Shown here piece by piece: positions 59,376 to 64,000 of a stretch of DNA of 64,000 nt. The notes below the pieces were generated by a model. That model searched no databases. It was not told the origin of the DNA and worked only from the letters and a program-made list of their open reading frames with translations. Made by a program: the position numbers and the translations under genes. Numbering within the stretch: position 1 is the stretch's first letter; the number at the start of each line of letters is the position of its first letter. The stretch spans positions 1,189,001 to 1,253,000 of the forward strand of contig NZ_CP116221.1 of NCBI RefSeq assembly GCF_023556315.2, read 5' to 3'. The DNA is from Psychroserpens ponticola. GTDB lineage: Bacteria; Bacteroidota; Bacteroidia; Flavobacteriales; Flavobacteriaceae.

Positions 59376-62228
59376 CTAAAACCATCGTCGCCTAAATAGT
59401 CCTAAAAGTTTCCCTGGATCTAAGGTGAATAAAATCCGAATACGTTCTTCGTAGTTTGGTTGTCCAACTTCCCAGCCTAAATTAGAATAAATAGGAAAAT
59501 AAACTTCGAAATAGTCGGTGATTAAGTTTAATCTAATACCAGAATCATAAGCAAAGTTTGGATTATGGCTTCTGTTTTTTATTAAACCTATATCGCCATA
59601 CGCTTCAACATATCTCCAAATCGTGGTACTTGCATTAATAGTTGTCATCCATCGGTTTGCAAAAGGTGTTTCTAACATGGATTTAAATCCACCATCTGCA
59701 ATAATAATTTGCTGACTAAAAATACCAGAAGATTCAGATCGACCTAAGTAGTTATAATCGAAAAGATAATCTGTTGGTCTATCTAACGCAAAACTAAAAT
59801 AATCTGATGTTGGATCGGTTTTGTTGTATAAAAATGTGCCTGCAAAAAAGCGAATATTAAATTGTCGATTACTTTGGGAGAGTTTTCTGTATTCGTAGTT
59901 GACAGCTATTTTACCAAAGCGTTCGGCAAGCTGAAAATCGTAAAACCATTTTTCAAAATTGATAATACCAGGTTTTCCAGTAACATATCTTACATTAAAA
60001 ACATTATAATCTGGTACATCTACAATATCATTATCAACTTCAAAAATTGTAGGATCATTAACATCTCTACTAATGGAAAGGAATCTAAAATTCAAACTTT
60101 TAAATTCATCAGATCTAAAATCAGAATCATTTCTGAAATTCATGGAAATACTTGGTGTAATACGAGTAACAAAAGCCTCTTCAGCAAAAGAAGCATAACT
60201 TGCGCCAAATCCATAATTAATACCATATAGATTACTGTTTTCTATGTTCTGAGTATATTGAGCAGATGCTCTACCAGTAATTATTTTTGAATTGGTAGCG
60301 TATTGTGGAGATATTTTATAATTAAGTCGTTTTCTGAGTAATGTTTTGTTGTAAAATTTCCCGCCAAATGTTACTCCATCATAGATGTTTTTAAATTCTA
60401 ATAAGGGCATCATAAAGATTTGATTGTAATATGGATCTTCAACATCTTGAATGAGTCTAAATTGAAGAGGCTTATTATTTAAAAAATTACTGTTTAACGA
60501 TTTATAATTATCTCTAAGATTAAACTCAGGAATGGTATTGTCATAATTTAAAGCAAACTTATTGTTTCCATCATTAGGGATTGTAATTGTTTTCTTTTCG
60601 TTTATGTTTTCTATCCAGGTTTTAGAAAGAATTGAATCATTATCTAGCGTAAATAACGAAACAGGTGCTTTATGATCTCTTTTGTTTAAAATGGTTAGCG
60701 TTATAGAATCTTCAGTAGCTTCAACCTTTTTGATTTTGAAATCAATCTTTTTTCTAGAATTGACATAATCTGTAAAAAACCAATCGACATCTTTATCTGT
60801 ATTTTTCTTAAGTAGGTTTTCGAAGTTTTTAGATGATGTAATTTCAGTTTTATTATCAGTTAAGTACTGACTTAGTGTTGATTCAATAGTGTTTCCATTT
60901 ACAAAATCATCTAAATACCGTAAGCCAACACCAGCTTTATATTTGTTTGCAATATTAGAATTGAATTTTAAAAGAGAATCTTTAGAAGTTGTTAGTGCTT
61001 GATCAATATTAGTTCTTGCCATTTGCATGTAAAACATTACAAACTGATCGTTATATTTTAAATCTGCAGCATGAAAGGATCTAATTCCCCAAATATTTGC
61101 TAGAGTACCAATCATTTTGGTGTCAGGATAATAGGTTTCGATATACTTCATTAAATAGTAAATCTGAATGCCTTCTTTTATCCAATAATCTGTTCTAGGA
61201 TTGACTAAAAGTGTGTTGTCTAAATAATTTTTAAGAGCTGTTTTTAGCAATTTTAATTCGTACTGAAAACTATCAGGAAAAGGTCTAATAAAATCAGGTA
61301 AAAGGTTTAAACCATAAAGCGGATCTTTTTTGTAATCGCTTTTAGTAATTAATAAACGTTGATGTGGATATTCTCCAAGGTTTTGAGTAATAAAACGTGT
61401 TATTTTATCTGTTATTAGTGCTTTTTGATTTGGAGTAATGTTTTTACTACTAATGTCAGAAATGATATTAAAATCATCGGTTTGAACAAATTTAAAGTTA
61501 GAGAATTTAACTAATATAAATGTTGTGTTAACCCTGTCTTGGCCTTCTAAAATTATGGTTTGATTGTCTTTAGTTTGTTGAATGTCAATAGTATTTAATT
61601 CAGAAACAAAAGTATATCCTAATGGCAGTTTAATTTCAAAATTTAGATGCGCTTTTGGTGTATAGAGGTCGTCAAGATTTTTGTTGCTATAAATTTGCCA
61701 CTTTCCATTGTAAACTGCAGGTGTGAGATACCAGTATTTTAAATTAAACTCTTTGTTTTTACTAATGCCATGACCAGTAAAGGTTTCATCTGGAAGAACT
61801 AAACTGTAGTTTAAATTAAGTTCATATTTTTGATTAGGTAAAAGTGGTGCATCTAAGTCTATTTTTACAATATCTGGATGCTCATCAAGCTGGCTAAAAA
61901 TTAGGTCTTTGTCAGCATTATTTTTTAAAGTGGTAATTGTTGTATAACCACGTTGATCATTTTTTGCAAGATGAAATTTAAGACTATATTCTTCTTCAAA
62001 TCGTTTGGCTAATGGTGTTTTTTTTGTTGAGTAGGCATTATTCCAATCGTTTAAGTAAATCACTTTTAACGCATCGTCACTAGTGTTATGATATATGATT
62101 TTCTGTTGTATGTGAATGGTTTTATTTTCCACATCAAAATCGGCTTTTAGATCAATAGAATTTTGACCAAAACCTATTTTAAATAAGAGCAAACTAAATG
62201 CAACAAAAATGAACAGTTTTAATTTCAA
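59376..62228 (-). CDS. M1-peptidase-like outer-membrane protein without the zinc-binding motif
   Basis: 950 residues with a signal peptide (about 1-21, ending KIGFGQ). The N-terminal part (about 25-490) follows the M1 aminopeptidase layout: beta-sandwich DFDVENKTIHIQQKIIYHN, a domain corresponding to the catalytic one, and WIKEGIQIYYLMKYIE where active enzymes have W-x-N/K-E-G-hydrophobic-A. The HExxH helix is absent; the region reads LLKTALKNYLDNTLL. Residues about 600-950 form many alternating beta strands and end in Phe (FRRRWF), typical of an outer-membrane beta barrel. So probably a catalytically dead peptidase domain on a barrel, used for binding or assembly. Its start overlaps the stop of the next gene by four bases. 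Confidence 0.8.
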   Translation of the reverse strand: MKLKLFIFVAFSLLLFKIGFGQNSIDLKADFDVENKTIHIQQKIIYHNTSDDALKVIYLNDWNNAYSTKKTPLAKRFEEEYSLKFHLAKNDQRGYTTITTLKNNADKDLIFSQLDEHPDIVKIDLDAPLLPNQKYELNLNYSLVLPDETFTGHGISKNKEFNLKYWYLTPAVYNGKWQIYSNKNLDDLYTPKAHLNFEIKLPLGYTFVSELNTIDIQQTKDNQTIILEGQDRVNTTFILVKFSNFKFVQTDDFNIISDISSKNITPNQKALITDKITRFITQNLGEYPHQRLLITKSDYKKDPLYGLNLLPDFIRPFPDSFQYELKLLKTALKNYLDNTLLVNPRTDYWIKEGIQIYYLMKYIETYYPDTKMIGTLANIWGIRSFHAADLKYNDQFVMFYMQMARTNIDQALTTSKDSLLKFNSNIANKYKAGVGLRYLDDFVNGNTIESTLSQYLTDNKTEITSSKNFENLLKKNTDKDVDWFFTDYVNSRKKIDFKIKKVEATEDSITLTILNKRDHKAPVSLFTLDNDSILSKTWIENINEKKTITIPNDGNNKFALNYDNTIPEFNLRDNYKSLNSNFLNNKPLQFRLIQDVEDPYYNQIFMMPLLEFKNIYDGVTFGGKFYNKTLLRKRLNYKISPQYATNSKIITGRASAQYTQNIENSNLYGINYGFGASYASFAEEAFVTRITPSISMNFRNDSDFRSDEFKSLNFRFLSISRDVNDPTIFEVDNDIVDVPDYNVFNVRYVTGKPGIINFEKWFYDFQLAERFGKIAVNYEYRKLSQSNRQFNIRFFAGTFLYNKTDPTSDYFSFALDRPTDYLFDYNYLGRSESSGIFSQQIIIADGGFKSMLETPFANRWMTTINASTTIWRYVEAYGDIGLIKNRSHNPNFAYDSGIRLNLITDYFEVYFPIYSNLGWEVGQPNYEERIRILFTLDPGKLLGLFRRRWF

Positions 62229-63493
62229 TGTGCTACGATGAATTTTAATGGTTTATTTTGTAATTCTTGCGATGTTATGTAATATATACCATTTGACATA
62301 GATGACATGCTTTCTTCAATATATAACGAATTTTTAACAGTTATAGTTTTAATTACTTGTCCTAAACTATTGTTAATAGTTACCGTTTTTAATTGAGCTA
62401 AAGGATTTAGTTTAAGCATTAAAGTGTTGTTGATGACATTAGAACCAACAAATTGCATTGCAGATAGAGTTGTAAATTCTTCTAATGATAATGTTTGATT
62501 CGTTTGTAACTCTAATGTAACGGGAAGGTGGTCACTAAAATTATGCAAAGCATTTCTTATGAAGGACGAATAATCTGCTCCACTACAATCTGATGAATTG
62601 ATTGCTTGATTGTAACATTGTACGTTTGCGTTATTTCCAAAAACCTTATATGAATTTTCTACAAATTTAATTTCAGGATTTGTTTGCATGTTTTCCGACG
62701 TCAAAATAAAATCGAATCGATCATCAAAACCTCCAGTAGCACCACCAAAACCTGTTTGTGTTCTTGTAGATTGTGTCATAACCTCAATGTAACTAGTGTT
62801 ATTATGCCAGCTTCCAATTTGATCTGCAGGATCTATAAAGTCGATATTATTGTTATTATCAGTATCTATGAGTTCTTGAAATGCAGGTTCGGAATGCGTG
62901 TATACATTGAAATCTCCAGCCAGAACTACATTGCTGTCCGAAGGTAATGCATCTAAGTAGGCCACTAAATCTTCAACCATTTGAAGACGAAGTGCTTGAT
63001 TTTCAGTGCCACTAGATGCTTTTAAATGACAAACAATAAAATCAATAAATACTGGATTTGTATCAGATTCTAATGAATTGATTTTCATTCGATAATGATT
63101 AAAATCTCTGTAAATACTTGTGACAATAGTTTGGCTTTCAAGGATGAATTTAGAACTATCATAATAAATTAAATTCTGAAGATCATTTTGATCACTAATG
63201 TTGTCGTCAGACGTATTTAATTCAAATATGGCGCTTTCAATATTTGGATTTAAAAATTGAAGGGAATTCAATATGGTTTGTGCACCATTTATATTATTTA
63301 ACTCACAAACCATAAATATATCAGGTCTGTAGTCATCTAAAATGGCTTCTAAATATTGTAAGCGATTAGGTACTGCATCTTCTAAAGGAAAATTTAAAAC
63401 ATTGTAAAACATTATTTTAAAATTCTCTTGTGCGTGCAATCCTTTAAATGCAAAGATGCAAATCAATACAAACAAACATAGTTTCTTTTTCAT
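62225..63493 (-). CDS. Endonuclease/exonuclease/phosphatase-family protein with T9SS sorting domain
   Basis: 422 residues with a signal peptide (about 1-21). EEP-fold motifs: IMFYNVLNFP, MVCELNNI (metal Glu), IDFIVCHLKASSG, VLAGDFNVY and FSDHLPVTLEL (catalytic His), covering residues about 25-330. The C-terminal about 75 residues (TVTINNSLGQVIKTITVKNS ... MSNGIYYITSQ) are a type A T9SS sorting domain, so the enzyme is exported to the surface or medium. Likely a secreted nuclease or phosphodiesterase. Translationally coupled to the M1-like barrel gene by ATGA overlap. Confidence 0.92.
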   Translation of the reverse strand: MKKKLCLFVLICIFAFKGLHAQENFKIMFYNVLNFPLEDAVPNRLQYLEAILDDYRPDIFMVCELNNINGAQTILNSLQFLNPNIESAIFELNTSDDNISDQNDLQNLIYYDSSKFILESQTIVTSIYRDFNHYRMKINSLESDTNPVFIDFIVCHLKASSGTENQALRLQMVEDLVAYLDALPSDSNVVLAGDFNVYTHSEPAFQELIDTDNNNNIDFIDPADQIGSWHNNTSYIEVMTQSTRTQTGFGGATGGFDDRFDFILTSENMQTNPEIKFVENSYKVFGNNANVQCYNQAINSSDCSGADYSSFIRNALHNFSDHLPVTLELQTNQTLSLEEFTTLSAMQFVGSNVINNTLMLKLNPLAQLKTVTINNSLGQVIKTITVKNSLYIEESMSSMSNGIYYITSQELQNKPLKFIVAH

Positions 63494-63520
63494 AGCACTA
63501 TTAAAAAGTGAATGTTTGTT

Positions 63521-64000
63521 CTAGAAATTTGGACTTAAACCATAGTCTTTATAGAAACCGTCCAAAATGCCAATAACTTCATCAGCAGTATCTACAACGT
63601 GGATTAAATCTAAATCTTTTGGACTGATATTTTTTTCTTCGAGTAAGGTAGATTTTACCCAATCCATTAAACCTCCCCAAAAATCGGTTCCAACCAAGAT
63701 GATAGGGAATTTTTCAATTTTATTGGTTTGTATTAAAGTCATGGCTTCAAAAAGTTCGTCTAAGGTTCCAAAGCCTCCAGGCATCACTACAAAACCTTGA
63801 GAGTATTTTACAAACATTACTTTTCTAACAAAGAAGTAATCAAAATCCAAACTTTTATCAGAATCGATATACGGATTATCATGTTGTTCAAATGGCAATT
63901 CAATATTTAATCCTACAGAAGTTCCTCCTGCAATATGTGCGCCTTTATTACCAGCTTCCATAATTCCAGGTCCACCACCTGTAATGACACCATAACCATG
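63521..64000 (-). CDS. LOG-family protein (TIGR00730 Rossmann fold), 5' end beyond window
   Basis: 160 codons are visible; the N-terminus lies right of position 64000. Family motifs are HGYGVITGGGPGIMEAGNKGA and GFVVMPGGFGTLDELFEAMT, the nucleotide-binding PGGxGTxxE signature. Relatives are nucleotide 5'-monophosphate phosphoribohydrolases, known as LOG in plants for cytokinin activation. The cytoplasmic substrate in bacteria is AMP-like. It is 28 bases upstream of the EEP-family gene and might be co-transcribed. Confidence 0.92.
   Translation of the reverse strand, partial: HGYGVITGGGPGIMEAGNKGAHIAGGTSVGLNIELPFEQHDNPYIDSDKSLDFDYFFVRKVMFVKYSQGFVVMPGGFGTLDELFEAMTLIQTNKIEKFPIILVGTDFWGGLMDWVKSTLLEEKNISPKDLDLIHVVDTADEVIGILDGFYKDYGLSPNF

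Overview
The window reads as a chromosome segment of a marine-type Flavobacteriaceae bacterium (Bacteroidota). The DNA is AT-rich. Genes lack clear Shine-Dalgarno sequences but several are preceded by the Bacteroidota-type promoter TTG-N19/20-TAnnTTTG. Typical group markers are a TPR hybrid two-component regulator with a C-terminal AraC domain, a C-terminal type IX secretion (T9SS) sorting domain, many Cys-anchored lipoproteins, MiaE and a one-chain E1 keto-acid dehydrogenase. The genus cannot be fixed from the sequence alone; relatives of Winogradskyella, Olleya, Lacinutrix or Bizionia are plausible (inference).

Region 1-5.6 kb is one end of an integrative element abutting the 3' end of a tRNA-Ser(UGA) gene. 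It carries a Bacteroidota-type tyrosine recombinase, a small helix-turn-helix protein translationally coupled to a divergent family-A-polymerase-like protein (TV-Pol type), and a large adenine DNA methyltransferase cut by the window edge. Region 5.8-8.2 kb holds a nitroreductase, a Cys-less thioredoxin-fold protein and a DegT aminotransferase. Region 8.2-13.8 kb is a regulator/surface pair: a TPR-histidine kinase-receiver-AraC hybrid with a 9-bp tandem repeat in its linker, then a long repeat-built surface protein ending in an intramolecular chaperone. A shared 13-bp motif lies before both.

Region 13.8-26.8 kb is mostly conserved: ribB with a dead cyclohydrolase half, LptF/G-like permease, LolA, FtsK, DgkA, Tpx, PAP2 and PheT. 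It is interrupted by a lipoprotein gene at 22.6-24.3 kb. Region 26.9-41.5 kb holds a TlpA-like lipoprotein, DUF3124, two small accessory genes, MiaE, RecG, a PNGase-F-like lipoprotein, a patatin, a glutamate-synthase-like protein, an M20 amidohydrolase and a UvrD/PcrA helicase. Both accessory insertions, behind pheT and behind miaE, are flanked by a diverged 5'-truncated second copy of the neighbouring gene's 3' end. This is the clearest unusual structural signal in the window.

Region 41.5-51.4 kb holds a CBM48-type protein with a retropepsin-like protease, an esterase, a TsaC/Sua5-family protein, OmpA, a glycosyltransferase that seems to start at CTG, an HSDR_N nuclease-like protein, HolA and an AlgI-type acyltransferase pair. 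Region 51.4-56.7 kb contains DUF2200, a remnant of a type ISP restriction-modification enzyme, DUF202, a large methyltransferase and two tandem PPK2 polyphosphate kinases. Region 56.8-64 kb holds the fused E1 dehydrogenase, an M1-peptidase-like outer-membrane protein without its zinc motif, a T9SS-sorted endonuclease/exonuclease/phosphatase protein and a LOG-family protein cut by the window end.
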